Of a DNA stretch of 64,000 bases, positions 17,652-26,764 are shown one piece after another. The DNA comes from Actinomyces viscosus (GTDB taxonomy: Bacteria > Actinomycetota > Actinomycetes > Actinomycetales > Actinomycetaceae): contig NZ_LR134477.1 in the NCBI RefSeq assembly GCF_900637975.1, forward strand, positions 3,162,001 through 3,226,000, written 5' to 3'. Every line of letters begins with the position of its first letter. The stretch's first letter is position 1. The notes under the pieces were generated by a model, which was given only the letters and a program-made list of their open reading frames with translations, had not been told where the DNA came from and did no database searches. The position numbers and the translations under genes were made by a program.

Positions 17652-18380
17652 CTACCGCAGCACCGCCAGGAAGCAGGCCACGCACTGGCAGGCCCACGCC
17701 GCCACGGTGCACACGTGGAAGATCTCGTGGAAGCCGAACCAGCGCGGCGAGGGGTCGGGGGTCTTGCGGGCGTAGACGACGGCGCCCAGCGTGTACGTCA
17801 CGCCGCCGGCCACCAGCAGCCACACGATCGCCGGGCCGCCAGTCCTCCAGAACTGCGGCAGGAACCAGATCGCCACCCAGCCCAGGATGATGTAGAGCGC
17901 GGTGGTGAACCAGCGCGGCGCGTTCATCCACAGCAGGTTCGTGGCCGTACCGATCGCGGCGCCGGCCCACACGATGCCCAGGACCAGTGCGGCCGTGCGC
18001 GGCGGCAGCAGGGCCACCGACAGGGGTGTGTAGGTGCCGGCGATGAGCAGGTAGATGTTCGCGTGGTCGATCCGCCGCAGCGTGGACGCCACCTTCGCGG
18101 GCCAGTGGCCGGTGCCGATGTGGTAGACGCCGGAGTTGGCGAACAGCAGCAGCGAGCAGGTCAGGTAGATGGCGCAGGCCCACTTCAGGCCCGCCCCCGG
18201 CGCCAGCACCGTCAGCACGATGCACGCGGCCAGGGCCAGCGGCGCGGTTCCGGCGTGGATCCAGCCGCGCAGCCGCGGCTTGACGGCGGCGATGACGCCC
18301 TTGGCGCTCGTGGACGCACTGCGACGCGGAGCCGGTGCCGGCGGCGTCGGTGACTGCGTCGGTGACGATGTCGGTGACAT
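17652..18380 (-). CDS. Hemolysin III / PAQR-type membrane protein
   Basis: 242 aa with seven hydrophobic segments. Family motifs are visible: SGVYHIGTGHW in the second segment, RRIDHANIYLLIAGTYTP, and the C-terminal FGFHEIFHVCTV. These conserved His and Asp/Ser residues form the zinc-site signature of the UPF0073/PAQR family. Despite the name, bacterial members are better tied to membrane-fluidity control than to haemolysis. A short Ser/Pro/Thr-rich cytoplasmic tail precedes the first segment. Confidence 0.9.
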   Translation of the reverse strand: MSPTSSPTQSPTPPAPAPRRSASTSAKGVIAAVKPRLRGWIHAGTAPLALAACIVLTVLAPGAGLKWACAIYLTCSLLLFANSGVYHIGTGHWPAKVASTLRRIDHANIYLLIAGTYTPLSVALLPPRTAALVLGIVWAGAAIGTATNLLWMNAPRWFTTALYIILGWVAIWFLPQFWRTGGPAIVWLLVAGGVTYTLGAVVYARKTPDPSPRWFGFHEIFHVCTVAAWACQCVACFLAVLR

Positions 18381-18762
18381 GGGCGAGAGCGTCCTTCTGG
18401 GTCGCGTGGATCGAGGTCGAGGCGAGGTCGGTTGCAGACCTTACGAGTCCGTAGGTTACGTGAGCGTAGGTTGTGGTGGTAGCCGTCTGGAGAGCGATGT
18501 GATCCGGGCGGCACGCTCGCCCTCTGCGGTGGTCGTGCCGACCGTCTCCCCGACGGGCGTTGAGCCGGTCGACGCGGTCGAACGTCCTGATACGCCCCTG
18601 TTGTGCCCTGGTAGTCCTGGACGAACCTGAACGCCGGATTTGACCCGGCTGTTAGCCGTCTCGCCCAGCGCGGGAGGGACGGCGCGCGATACCGTTGGAG
18701 ATGGCCCCGCGCCGTCGGGTCCCCGTCCCCACACCCCTACCGAGGAACCCTGAGGAAACGGC

Positions 18763-19581
18763 ATGGCAGGCGACAACCTCCTCTATGACATCTACGAGCG
18801 CCGGTTGGCCGCGCGCATCGACCGGGCCACCGTGCCGCACCATGTGGGAGTCATCCTCGACGGCAACCGGCGCTGGGCCAAGTCCATGGGGTTCGGCGCC
18901 GCCCAGGGGCACAAGCGCGGCGCGGACAAGATCGAGGAGTTCCTCGGGTGGGCCGAGCAGATGGGGGTCCAGGTCGTCACCCTGTGGCTGCTGAGCACCG
19001 ACAACCTCTCCCGAGACCCGGCCGAGCTCTCGCCCCTGCTGGACATCATCGCCCACGCCGTCGACGAGCTCGCTGAGACCGGACGCTGGAGCCTGCGGCT
19101 CGTGGGCGCCGTCGACCTCCTGCCCGAGCCGCTCGCCGAGCGCCTGCGCGCCGCCGTCGCCAGGTCCCAGCCGCTGGCTGCTGACGGCCCTGAGCCGAAC
19201 GGGGAGACGGGAGCGGCCGCCGAGCCGGAGGGCCGGCGCATGCAGGTCAATATCGCCGTCGGCTACGGGGGGCGTCAGGAGATCGCCGACGCCGTGCGCG
19301 AGCTGCTGCGCGAGCGGGCCGCCGCAGGGGCGAGCCTGGAGGAGGTCGCCGCCTCCCTCAACGAGGAGGACATCACCGACCACCTCTACACCAAGGGTCA
19401 GCCCGACCCCGACCTGGTCATCCGCACCTCGGGCGAGCAGCGGCTCTCCGGCTTCCTCCTGTGGCAGTCGGTGCACTCCGAGTACTACTTCTGCGAGGTC
19501 AACTGGCCGGCCTTCCGGCGCGTGGACTTCCTGCGGGCGCTGCGCGACTTCGCCGGCCGGGAGCGCCGCCTGGGCAGGTAG
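18763..19581 (+). CDS. uppS: Isoprenyl (polyprenyl) diphosphate synthase, cis type
   Basis: Condenses isopentenyl diphosphate to make the lipid carrier for cell-wall synthesis. The signature HVGVILDGNRRWAKS contains the catalytic Asp33, and RTSGEQRLSGFLLWQ and EYYFCEVNWPAFRRVDF are the C-terminal family motifs. The 272-aa length includes a 20-residue acidic insert (DGPEPNGETGAAAEPEG) before VNIAVGYGG. In actinobacteria two paralogues often exist (Z-farnesyl and decaprenyl synthases), and I cannot tell which this is. Confidence 0.94.
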   Translation: MAGDNLLYDIYERRLAARIDRATVPHHVGVILDGNRRWAKSMGFGAAQGHKRGADKIEEFLGWAEQMGVQVVTLWLLSTDNLSRDPAELSPLLDIIAHAVDELAETGRWSLRLVGAVDLLPEPLAERLRAAVARSQPLAADGPEPNGETGAAAEPEGRRMQVNIAVGYGGRQEIADAVRELLRERAAAGASLEEVAASLNEEDITDHLYTKGQPDPDLVIRTSGEQRLSGFLLWQSVHSEYYFCEVNWPAFRRVDFLRALRDFAGRERRLGR

Positions 19582-19696
19582 CCGGGTCCACGGCCGCGGG
19601 GCTGCGGCTGCGGGGCAGCCGCGAGTGGGTCACGGGTGAAGAGCCCGCGGCGATGCGGGGGAGAAGACGGCGAAGGAGACGGGTGAGAATACGAGG

Positions 19697-20635
19697 GTGG
19701 TCAGTGACAGTCCCCGCTCTCCCCGCAGCATGAGCCCCGGCGCCGCCGGTGAGGGCGGTCCGGTTGGTGCGCTCGCGGGAAGGGTTCCGGCTCCGCTGGT
19801 CTTCGTCGTCTCCGCCTCCTCCCAGTACCTCGGTGCGGGGCTGGCTGTCTCCCTGTTCGCGCTCATGCCCTCCACCACGGTGGCCTGGTGGCGCCTGGTG
19901 GTGGGGGCCGCCGTGCTCCTCGCGGTCCGGCATCCCTGGCGGACGAGGTGGACGCGCAGGACGCTGGCGGTGGCCGCCGCCTTCGGGACGGCGACGGCCA
20001 CGATGAACGTCATCTTCTACGCGGCGATCTCGCTGCTTCCGCTGGGCACGGTCGTCTCCCTGGAGTTCCTCGGCCCGGTCTGCGTCGCGGCCCTCACCGG
20101 ACGGGGCTGGCGGCCGCGCTGCGCCGCGGTGCTGGCGCTCCTCGGGGTCGTGTCCATCTCCGGGCTCGGTATCGACCTGGGCCAGCCGGGCCAGAGGGCG
20201 GGTGTCCTGCTCGCGCTGGGGGCGGGCGTCGCCTGGGCGGCCTACATTCTTCTGGGCCGACGCGTGGCCGCGGCCGGGGTCGGGATCGACTCGCTCGCCG
20301 TGGGCATGGTCTTCGGGGCGTTGGTCTACGCCCCCTTCGCTGTCGGGACGGCAGGCATCGCCCTGACCTCGGTGGCCTCCGCCGCGATGGCGCTGGGGGT
20401 CGGGCTCCTGTCCACCGCAGTGCCCTACGGCCTCGATCAGGTGGTGCTCAAGCGGCTGGGTACCGACACCTTCGCGCTGCTGTCCTCGCTCATGCCGGCG
20501 ACGTCGATGCTGGTGGGGGTGGTGGTGCTGCGCCAGCTGCCCGGCGCCTGGGAGGTGATCGGGCTGGCACTGGTCTCGGCGGCCGTCGCCCTGGCCAGCA
20601 CGGACGGGCGCTCGCCGCGCCCATCGCGCCGATAG
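19697..20635 (+). CDS. EamA-family (DMT) exporter, RhtA-like
   Basis: 312 aa with about ten hydrophobic segments arranged as two EamA repeats. It is likely an inner-membrane exporter of amino acids or related metabolites, as in RhtA. The segment FLGPVCVAALTGRGWRPR and the C-terminal TVPYGLDQVVL-like stretch (STAVPYGLDQVVLKRLG) fit this subgroup. The start could be GTG 19697 or ATG 19730; neither has a decisive ribosome site. The gene follows uppS after 115 nt. Confidence 0.82.
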   Translation: MVSDSPRSPRSMSPGAAGEGGPVGALAGRVPAPLVFVVSASSQYLGAGLAVSLFALMPSTTVAWWRLVVGAAVLLAVRHPWRTRWTRRTLAVAAAFGTATATMNVIFYAAISLLPLGTVVSLEFLGPVCVAALTGRGWRPRCAAVLALLGVVSISGLGIDLGQPGQRAGVLLALGAGVAWAAYILLGRRVAAAGVGIDSLAVGMVFGALVYAPFAVGTAGIALTSVASAAMALGVGLLSTAVPYGLDQVVLKRLGTDTFALLSSLMPATSMLVGVVVLRQLPGAWEVIGLALVSAAVALASTDGRSPRPSRR

Positions 20636-20916
20636 CCGGCGGCATACGGGCTCAAAATGTCACAAGCGGAGACTTTTCCGCAGGCTTTTCCGCCGCCCTG
20701 CGGGCTTCACGACTGTGCTGCACCGTGAAACCGCTGGTCAGGACGGCTCGCCGGCTGCAACGGTGAGCAGCTGCTGGATGAAAAGTCGCCCAGAGTGACA
20801 CATTGGGGTGCTACGGGGCGGTCCTCGCCGTACCCCGGCGGGCCCAGCCGCTCGGGAACTCTCGGGTGAGTCGTGAAGGCCCAGTGAATCCGGAGTGTTC
20901 GCCGCGCGTGTGAGCG
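20636..20916. other. Non-coding stretch before the helicase gene
   Basis: Holds a weak hairpin (CCGCAGG 20678-20684 with CCTGCGG 20697-20703) that may end the exporter transcript. Nothing else is recognisable. Confidence 0.35.
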
Positions 20917-22650
20917 ATGCCCTTGGGAAGCGGCGGAATCTCGGGCAGGATGTCTTCTGGTCCGGGCGCCGCCCGGCCTGGCTGGTGCCCCGGTCCCGGC
21001 ACGCGTCGACTCACCGACGCTGTGCGCCGTCGAGCCGCGAACGCCGGCACCTCACGCACCGACGCGCACGCTGCCAGCGACTCGCGCCGGCGTGCCGCGG
21101 TCCCAACCGACAGGACCCTCGTGGCCGCACACCGCCCCTCCGCCTCCCGCCGCTTCGCCTCCGGGAAGACCCCGGCCGCCGGGGAGGCGACCTTCGCCTC
21201 CCTCGGCGTGGACGCCGACCTCGCCGCCGACCTCGACGCCCGCGGCTTCACCGCGCCCTTCCCCATCCAGGCCGCCACCCTGCCCGACACCCTCGCCGGA
21301 CGCGACGTCCTCGGCCGCGGCCGCACCGGCTCGGGCAAGACCCTGGCCTTCAGCCTCCCGCTGGTCCAGCGCCTGGCCCAGCAGGACAAGGCCCGCCCCG
21401 GCCACCCCATCGGCCTGGTCCTGGCCCCCACCCGCGAGCTCGCCCTCCAGATCGCCGAGGTCATCGAGCCCCTGGCGCGCGTGGTCGACATGGACGTGAC
21501 CACCATCTTCGGCGGGGTCTCCGCCAAGCCTCAGGAGAAGGCCCTCAAGGCGGGGGTCGACGTCGTCGTCGCCTGCCCTGGGCGCCTCCTGGACCTCATG
21601 GGCCAGGGCCTCATCGAGCTCGACGAGGTGGAGATCACCGTCCTGGACGAGGCCGACCACATGGCCGACCTCGGCTTCCTGCCCAACGTCCGCCGCATCC
21701 TGCGCGCCACCCCGCAGCGCGGCCAGCGCCTGCTCTTCTCCGCCACCCTGGACAACGGAGTGGACACGCTGGTCAAGGAGTTCCTGCACGACCCGCTCCT
21801 GCACTCCGTGGCCCCCTCGACCTCGCCGGTGGACGCCATGGCCCACCGCGTGTGGATGGTGGCGGACAAGACCGCCAAGGACGGCATTGTGCGCCGCCTC
21901 GCCTCCGGGCAGGGGCAGCGCATCCTGTTCACTCGCACCAAGCACCTCGCCCGGCGCCTGGCCCGCAAGCTCGTCCAGGCCGGCATCCCCGCCGTCGAGC
22001 TCCAGGGCAACATGAGCCAGAACGCGCGCGAGCGCGCCATGCGGGCCTTCTCCGCCGGGCAGGTCCATGTCATGGTCGCCACCGATATCGCCGCCCGCGG
22101 TATCGACGTCTCCGGGGTCGAGCTGGTCGTCCACGTCGACCCGCCCGCCGAGCACAAGGCCTACCTGCACCGGTCCGGTCGCACCGCCCGCGCCGGGGCC
22201 GCCGGAACCGTAGTCACCCTCGTGCTGCCCGAGCAGGGCCGTGACGTCCAGGTCCTGCTCAAGAAGGCGCGGATCCGCGCGGATATCGAGCGCATCCGGC
22301 CCGACGACGACGCCGTCACGGCCCTCGTGGGGCAGGTCGCCGACGCCGTCGCGCTCGAGGACATGCCCGAGGGCGTGGCCGTCAAGGGCGGCAGCCCCAG
22401 CGGGCGGGCATCCACCGGGCGCCCCGGACACGGTCATGGGGAGGCCGGGCGAGGCCGCTCCGGCCGCGGAGGCCGTAGCGGGGGCGGAGGCCGAGGTCGA
22501 GGTCGCGGGTCCAAGCGGAGCAGCGGGAGCGGTGGGAGCGGCGTGCGAGGGGGCGGCCACTCCACCGGTCAGCCCGCCGGGCGCGGCGGGCGAGGCGGAA
22601 GTGGCGGACGGCGCCACGGGGCCAAGCGGGGCGGTGGACACCCGGCTTAG
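20917..22650 (+). CDS. DEAD-box ATP-dependent RNA helicase
   Basis: Unwinds RNA duplexes, probably in ribosome assembly or cold adaptation. Motifs in order: Q motif PFPIQAATLP, motif I GRTGSGKT, PTRELALQ, motif II LDEADHM, motif III FSATLD, VATDIAARGIDV and motif VI HRSGRTARAG. The last 80 residues are Gly/Arg/Ser-rich ([20 protein letters not shown] type), an RNA-binding tail. The start is uncertain. The first 68 residues are Arg/Ala-rich and unlike the family, so the GTG at 21121 is a credible alternative start. Confidence 0.9.
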   Translation: MPLGSGGISGRMSSGPGAARPGWCPGPGTRRLTDAVRRRAANAGTSRTDAHAASDSRRRAAVPTDRTLVAAHRPSASRRFASGKTPAAGEATFASLGVDADLAADLDARGFTAPFPIQAATLPDTLAGRDVLGRGRTGSGKTLAFSLPLVQRLAQQDKARPGHPIGLVLAPTRELALQIAEVIEPLARVVDMDVTTIFGGVSAKPQEKALKAGVDVVVACPGRLLDLMGQGLIELDEVEITVLDEADHMADLGFLPNVRRILRATPQRGQRLLFSATLDNGVDTLVKEFLHDPLLHSVAPSTSPVDAMAHRVWMVADKTAKDGIVRRLASGQGQRILFTRTKHLARRLARKLVQAGIPAVELQGNMSQNARERAMRAFSAGQVHVMVATDIAARGIDVSGVELVVHVDPPAEHKAYLHRSGRTARAGAAGTVVTLVLPEQGRDVQVLLKKARIRADIERIRPDDDAVTALVGQVADAVALEDMPEGVAVKGGSPSGRASTGRPGHGHGEAGRGRSGRGGRSGGGGRGRGRGSKRSSGSGGSGVRGGGHSTGQPAGRGGRGGSGGRRHGAKRGGGHPA

Positions 22651-22811
22651 GCTGCGTCGCGAGATAAGGGCCGAGAGGGAGGCCTCGGAGGCCGACGCCG
22701 TCGGGCCGCTCCGCGCTCGCGCCCCTCAGAGCCGCTGGATGGCGGTGCTGGCCGCGCGGGAGCAGACCGGCGGTGCTACGGTCGAGTGGCTGATGATGAC
22801 CGGGAAAGTGA

Positions 22812-23717
22812 GTGGAGATCGTGACAGCACACCTTTCGCGGCGTGCCCTGACCGGCGCGATGGCGAGTCTGCTCCTGGCCGGGTGCGCTTCTCGCGGGCC
22901 GCAGCAGGCGGCCGTGCACCCCACTCCGCCGTCGCACCTGCGCTCACGAGGGGCGAGTGTTGCCCCGAGCCTGCGGCCGACGTCGGGGGACCTGTCGGTC
23001 CCTGCCGCGTTCTCCTACACCGACACCGACGACGAGACCTCAGACTGCATCTTCTACGCGGCCGCCGACGTGCCGGTGGGGCTGGTCGTCTACCTCGACG
23101 GCGACGGCCAGCCCTTCCACAGCCAGGGCGGCCAGAGCCGGAGTGCGAGGTCCCGCGGTGGCCTGGCCGGTGCCGGGGGAGTCGTCGAGGCGGCGGGCGC
23201 CCGTGGCTACGACGTCGTCTCGGTACGTTCTCCCGGGGACGAGGGGATCTGGTGGCTGGATGACCAGGATGAGAAGGTCCGCTACCTGGAGGAGGCCCTC
23301 GAGTACGTGGTGGCCGAGTGCGGGGCCAGCACGGAGCGGGTCTGGCTCGTGGGCTACTCCGGCGGCTCGGAGTTCATCAGCCAGTGGTTCTTCCCCGCCT
23401 ACGCCGAGCGCATGGCCGGTGGCGGTTTCCTTCTCTTCGGGGGCGGCGAAGCTCCGGAGAGTGCGACGGCGACGTTCTCCGATGACGTCAAGGGGCGCCT
23501 CTTCCTGAACTGGGTGACCGGGACGCGTGACGTACCCGGCGACGGCGTCGACGGCTTCGACGGTATCGAGCGCGCCCGCAACAGCCTGTCCTACTACCGC
23601 TCGGCGGGATTCAGCCATACCTGGAGCGAGTGGCCCGACGACGACCACGGCAGCATCACCGAGAAGTTCGGCCGCTACCTCGGTCGCGTGCTCGATGCTG
23701 CCAAGGAGGGCGGCTGA
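22812..23717 (+). CDS. Exported lipoprotein, alpha/beta-hydrolase-like
   Basis: 301 aa. A signal sequence ends in the lipobox LLAGC (Cys about 25), so the protein is predicted to be membrane-anchored outside the cell. A nucleophile elbow GYSGGS, a D in the following loop and a late DDDHGS provide a likely Ser-Asp-His triad of an esterase or lipase. The substrate is unknown. The start GTG 22812 could also be GTG 22821. It is monocistronic and is the last chromosomal gene before the integrated element. Confidence 0.75.
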   Translation: MEIVTAHLSRRALTGAMASLLLAGCASRGPQQAAVHPTPPSHLRSRGASVAPSLRPTSGDLSVPAAFSYTDTDDETSDCIFYAAADVPVGLVVYLDGDGQPFHSQGGQSRSARSRGGLAGAGGVVEAAGARGYDVVSVRSPGDEGIWWLDDQDEKVRYLEEALEYVVAECGASTERVWLVGYSGGSEFISQWFFPAYAERMAGGGFLLFGGGEAPESATATFSDDVKGRLFLNWVTGTRDVPGDGVDGFDGIERARNSLSYYRSAGFSHTWSEWPDDDHGSITEKFGRYLGRVLDAAKEGG

Positions 23718-24230
23718 GCTCACCTGCCGGTGGCTTAAGAAGGGCCGGGCACGGGTGGCCTGGGCCTGGCGGTGCGTGCGGCCTTGTCGGGCCGATGCCT
23801 GCCGGGTTGGCTCTGGCCTACGGCGGGCAACTCGCTTCCCATGCCCGCCTCGGTCCACGAGCTTCGTGGGCATTCCTACATGAGGCACCGAGCCTCCTTC
23901 GCGGGCATTCCTTATGAGTCTCGTCGGGGGCTGGCGCGACAAGGCGGTCGTGGTGGAAGATGACATCGGCGCGGGCTCCCAGGACGAAGGGATTGATTAG
24001 ACACCACTCATCGTCCCTGCGGGGCCCGCGCCCCCGTCCTAGCGACACACCACCCCCGTCAAAACGGCTCAGACACCCCCACCCACCAACTTTGCCGACC
24101 CCCTGTGGTTGTCTCAGGTCGGTTCGGCTGGGCGACCTGCGGGTCGGCGCTCAGCGCCGTCAGTCGAGATGACCTCAATGCCTGCCTCGCAGGCCGCCAG
24201 GAAATCTACGCCGGGGCCGAGGCGGCGGGG
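23718..24230. other. Non-coding chromosome left of the ICE
   Basis: About 510 bases with no convincing gene. It contains an imperfect 22-bp direct repeat (CTTCG.GGGCATTCCT at 23862 and 23897). The last 20 bases (GGGGCCGAGGC then GGTACC) resemble the bases just left of the tRNA-Lys copy at 60600, so homology around the two attachment sites extends a little beyond the perfect repeat. Confidence 0.4.
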
Positions 24231-24278
24231 GGTACCCCCTGTGGGGCTCGAACCCACGACCTTCGGATTAAAAGTCCG
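24231..24278. repeat. attL: 48-bp direct repeat of tRNA-Lys 3' half
   Basis: Identical over 48 bp to 60617-60664. It runs from the GGTACC flanking the tRNA 3' end through the T-arm (GGTTCGA complement) to just past the anticodon TTT. This is the displaced 3' fragment left by site-specific integration of the element into the tRNA gene. Confidence 0.92.
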
Positions 24279-24348
24279 TAGAAGCATCATCGTCTGGCTC
24301 GAGCACGCCGATGTGCTCGCCCGCAACTACTGGACTCACTGCGCCTCT

Positions 24349-24378
24349 ATTGCCAGCAATAGCGCTATTGCTGGCAAT
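24349..24378. repeat. Iteron 1: perfect 30-bp palindrome
   Basis: A perfect palindrome centred at 24363/24364 (TTGCCAGCAATAGC followed by its inverse). It belongs with 24509-24536 and 27659-27686 to a family of 28-bp sites near the partition genes. It lies just inside attL, upstream of the first ICE gene. Confidence 0.7.
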
Positions 24379-24489
24379 GCCAGCAATGACGGCAGCAAGG
24401 GGGCACTCCGATGAAGCCCCCAGTCCGCCACGGCGGAACCCCTGCAATGACGCGGAACCACCCCCTCCCAAGGGGACCGTCTCCTCCCG

Positions 24490-24536
24490 ATTGCTGGCAT
24501 TGCAGCAGTTGCCAGCAATAGCGGCAATGCCAGCAA
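24490..24536. repeat. Iteron 2 with inverted half-sites
   Basis: ATTGCTGGCA (24490-24499) faces TGCCAGCAAT (24510-24519), and GCCAGCAA repeats at 24529-24536. The 28 bp at 24509-24536 differ from the copy at 27659-27686 at only a few positions. It lies 35 bp before the gene at 24571 and may overlap its promoter as an operator. Confidence 0.65.
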
Positions 24537-24570
24537 ACCCGGCAAGACCACCCCGAGCCAGGAGACAACC

Positions 24571-24798
24571 ATGACACTCAAGACCATCCCACTGACCCTC
24601 CCCCAGCAGGTGCTGCTCACCCTCGCAGTCGAGGAGCAGGTCACCGACCTCAGCAACAGAGCGAACAACCCCGACCTCACCGACCTGTCAACCAACGCGT
24701 TCCTTGAGGACTACCAGAACCTTCTGCAGCTCATCGCCGACGTCGTCGCCGTCCAGGTCGAAACCCCGACACCCGAGGAGACACCATGCACAGCATGA
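24571..24798 (+). CDS. Small hypothetical protein
   Basis: 75 aa, acidic and helical (LPQQVLLTLAVEEQVTDLSNRA, FLEDYQNLLQLIADVVAVQV). I do not recognise a family. AGGAGA lies upstream of its ATG, and it overlaps the next gene by 13 nt. It is the first gene of a co-directional set (24571-27945) that leads to ssb and parA, and is probably controlled from the iteron-bearing region just upstream. Confidence 0.6.
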   Translation: MTLKTIPLTLPQQVLLTLAVEEQVTDLSNRANNPDLTDLSTNAFLEDYQNLLQLIADVVAVQVETPTPEETPCTA

Positions 24799-25214
24799 CT
24801 GACCTCGAGGCCGCATGGGTACGCCAACACGCATGGACCCCGACCATGCGCAAGACCTACAAATCCACACCAGCAGTACTAGTCATGTGCCCCTGCGAGT
24901 ACGGACCATGCGGCCACTGCGCATCCGGCCACCACGCAGCATGCGCCCACAACGACCCACGCAATGCCCAGTGGACAACCAGTCTCAGCAACGCTCCCGC
25001 TGGCTGGATCACCACCGCCGACGAACAGGTCCCCACCCTTGGCGGCGCTGAAAGCTGGCAACTCTGGGAGGCCGGCGTCCAGCACGACGCTCGCTGCTGC
25101 TGTGCCCGCGAAGACCACCACGGCGCCCTCAAAGAGCCCACCGACCCTAACGACGGCCAGCAGACCACCATCTACGACTTCCTCAAAGAAGGAGCAACCC
25201 CATGCAGTGCCTGA
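24786..25214 (+). CDS. Cys/His-rich small protein (DUF6248-like)
   Basis: 142 aa. The segment CPCEYGPCGHCASGHHAACAH has the spacing of a zinc-binding knuckle, and a second cluster DARCCCAREDHH follows. This resembles the actinobacterial DUF6248 family found on plasmids and ICEs; the match is from memory and not certain. Function is unknown. It overlaps both neighbours, indicating coupled translation. Confidence 0.6.
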   Translation: MHSMTDLEAAWVRQHAWTPTMRKTYKSTPAVLVMCPCEYGPCGHCASGHHAACAHNDPRNAQWTTSLSNAPAGWITTADEQVPTLGGAESWQLWEAGVQHDARCCCAREDHHGALKEPTDPNDGQQTTIYDFLKEGATPCSA

Positions 25215-25423
25215 ACTTCCTGCAACACCTCCTGCTCATGGAGGCCCTGAACGAGCTCACGAGCAGCGTCCGCAACCGCGTCGCCGCCGGCGAGACCCTC
25301 CTACAGGAAACACTCCAAGAACTCGAAACCATCGAAAAGCTCCTCGACACCGGCACCGTCCACATCAAGCCACTACCAGGCGCCACCCGAACCACCAACA
25401 AGCAGATCGGAGAAGCAGCATGA
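25202..25423 (+). CDS. Small hypothetical coiled-coil protein
   Basis: 73 aa. The middle is a predicted amphipathic helix ([35 protein letters not shown]). AAGGAGCAACCCC precedes its ATG inside the previous gene, and its stop overlaps the next ATG. No family is recognised. Confidence 0.55.
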   Translation: MQCLNFLQHLLLMEALNELTSSVRNRVAAGETLLQETLQELETIEKLLDTGTVHIKPLPGATRTTNKQIGEAA

Positions 25424-26181
25424 GCGCCGTCACCGACACCATCCGCAAGCTGTTGGCCATCGCCGAGGACTCCTCAGCCTCTCCACACGAACGCGAGGTC
25501 GCCGCCAACCGTGCCGCCAAACTCATGGCCAGACACACCATCACCTCCCTCGACCTCAACACAGCCCACACCGAAGAGATCACCACCACCAGCATCTTCG
25601 TCCCCGGAGGTCCCTCAACACCCTCGCTCGCCCAGGTACTCGGGATAGGCAGGGTAGCCAGAGCCTCAGGAGCACGGATCTACTACAACGACAATCGACG
25701 CCGATACCACACGGACACCGGCCCCGGCATCACCGTCCACATCGCCGCCTTCCGCACCGAGCTCGACACCCTCATCCCACTAGCCAGCTCACTCATCGCC
25801 CAGACCGCCCTCGCCTGGACCACCTGGCGACGCAGCCACCGCTACGACTACCAGTGGATGACCCCAGTCGAGAAGAAAGAGCTCCGAGCCGGATACGTCT
25901 ACGGCTACGCCGAAGGCGTCGCACAACGAATCAAGTCATCCAGACAGGAAGCCGTCCAGGAACGAACCAACTCCGGAGACACCAGCACAGCCCTCGTACT
26001 ACGCACCAAGGAGCAAAGACTCGAAGACCACATGAACAGCCTCAACCTCGGAGCCCCCAAAGACCTAACCCTCGACCCCGCCGGCGTCGCCGACGGTCAC
26101 GACGACGGCTGGGCATCAGGCCTCGGAAGCCCAACCAACAAAACAATCAAAGACCTCAACCCCAACCTCATCACCCAGTAA
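25420..26181 (+). CDS. DUF2786 domain protein
   Basis: 253 aa. The N-terminal [33 protein letters not shown] is the DUF2786 signature found in phage- and plasmid-borne proteins. A second conserved region with [13 protein letters not shown] and [18 protein letters not shown] follows, then a C-terminal helical tail with [21 protein letters not shown]. The role is unknown. It overlaps the preceding stop by 4 nt (ATGA), and ssb follows after 17 nt, placing it in the DNA-maintenance operon. Confidence 0.75.
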   Translation: MSAVTDTIRKLLAIAEDSSASPHEREVAANRAAKLMARHTITSLDLNTAHTEEITTTSIFVPGGPSTPSLAQVLGIGRVARASGARIYYNDNRRRYHTDTGPGITVHIAAFRTELDTLIPLASSLIAQTALAWTTWRRSHRYDYQWMTPVEKKELRAGYVYGYAEGVAQRIKSSRQEAVQERTNSGDTSTALVLRTKEQRLEDHMNSLNLGAPKDLTLDPAGVADGHDDGWASGLGSPTNKTIKDLNPNLITQ

Positions 26182-26198
26182 CGAACGGAGACACCATC

Positions 26199-26714
26199 AT
26201 GGCCGGAGACACCATCATCACCATCATCGGGAACCTCACCGCAGACCCCGAGCTCCGCTTCACGCCCTCCGGGGCAGCGGTAGCCTCCTTCACCGTCGCC
26301 TCCACACCACGCACCTTCGACCGCGCCGCCGGCGAATGGAAGAACGCCGAAACCCTATTCATGCCCTGCCAAGCATGGCGACAAATGGCCGAGAACATCG
26401 CCGAGTCACTGACCAAAGGCACACGCGTCATCGTCCAAGGACGCCTCACCCAGCGCTCCTACACCACCCGCGAAGGAGAGCAGCGCACCGTTGTAGAGAT
26501 GCAGGTCGACGAGATCGGCCCCTCCCTGCGCTACGCCAAGGCCCAGGTCACCCGCCAGCCGCGCGGCGGCGGCCGGGGAGGCTTCGGTGGCGGCCAGGGC
26601 GGCGGCTTCGGCGGCCAGAGCCAGTCCGGGTACAACGCCCCCGCCGGCGGCGCCGCAGATGACCCGTGGGCCACGGGCGGCCCCACCACCATCGGTGACG
26701 AGCCCCCGTTCTAG
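26199..26714 (+). CDS. ssb: Single-stranded DNA-binding protein
   Basis: 171 aa. The OB-fold core reads [30 protein letters not shown] and [22 protein letters not shown], followed by a Gly-rich linker and an acidic C-terminal tip ending GDEPPF. That tip is the usual protein-interaction tail of bacterial SSB. ATG 26199 follows AACGGAG; the much longer open frame upstream is a shadow. As an ICE gene it likely protects the transferred strand. Confidence 0.93.
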   Translation: MAGDTIITIIGNLTADPELRFTPSGAAVASFTVASTPRTFDRAAGEWKNAETLFMPCQAWRQMAENIAESLTKGTRVIVQGRLTQRSYTTREGEQRTVVEMQVDEIGPSLRYAKAQVTRQPRGGGRGGFGGGQGGGFGGQSQSGYNAPAGGAADDPWATGGPTTIGDEPPF

Positions 26715-26764
26715 GGCTGCAACGACGCCGCCCCGTTCCCACAAGTACACCAAGGAGCAACCAC

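Noticed and set aside
16834..18225. 463-aa frame fusing greA to upstream sequence
   Set aside because: Only the last 161 residues are GreA. The upstream part is the hemolysin III gene read in the wrong frame, and a clear AAGGAGG-ATG start exists at 17319.
23862..23918. Imperfect 22-bp direct repeat left of the ICE
   Set aside because: Too short and imperfect to call a mobile element or attachment site; recorded only in the gap description.
24109..24414. Frame across attL encoding PPVGLEPTTFGLKV
   Set aside because: This peptide is a tRNA antisense translation seen spuriously in many genomes. As an independent gene it has no start signal; it matters only as the possible tail of the XRE protein after excision.
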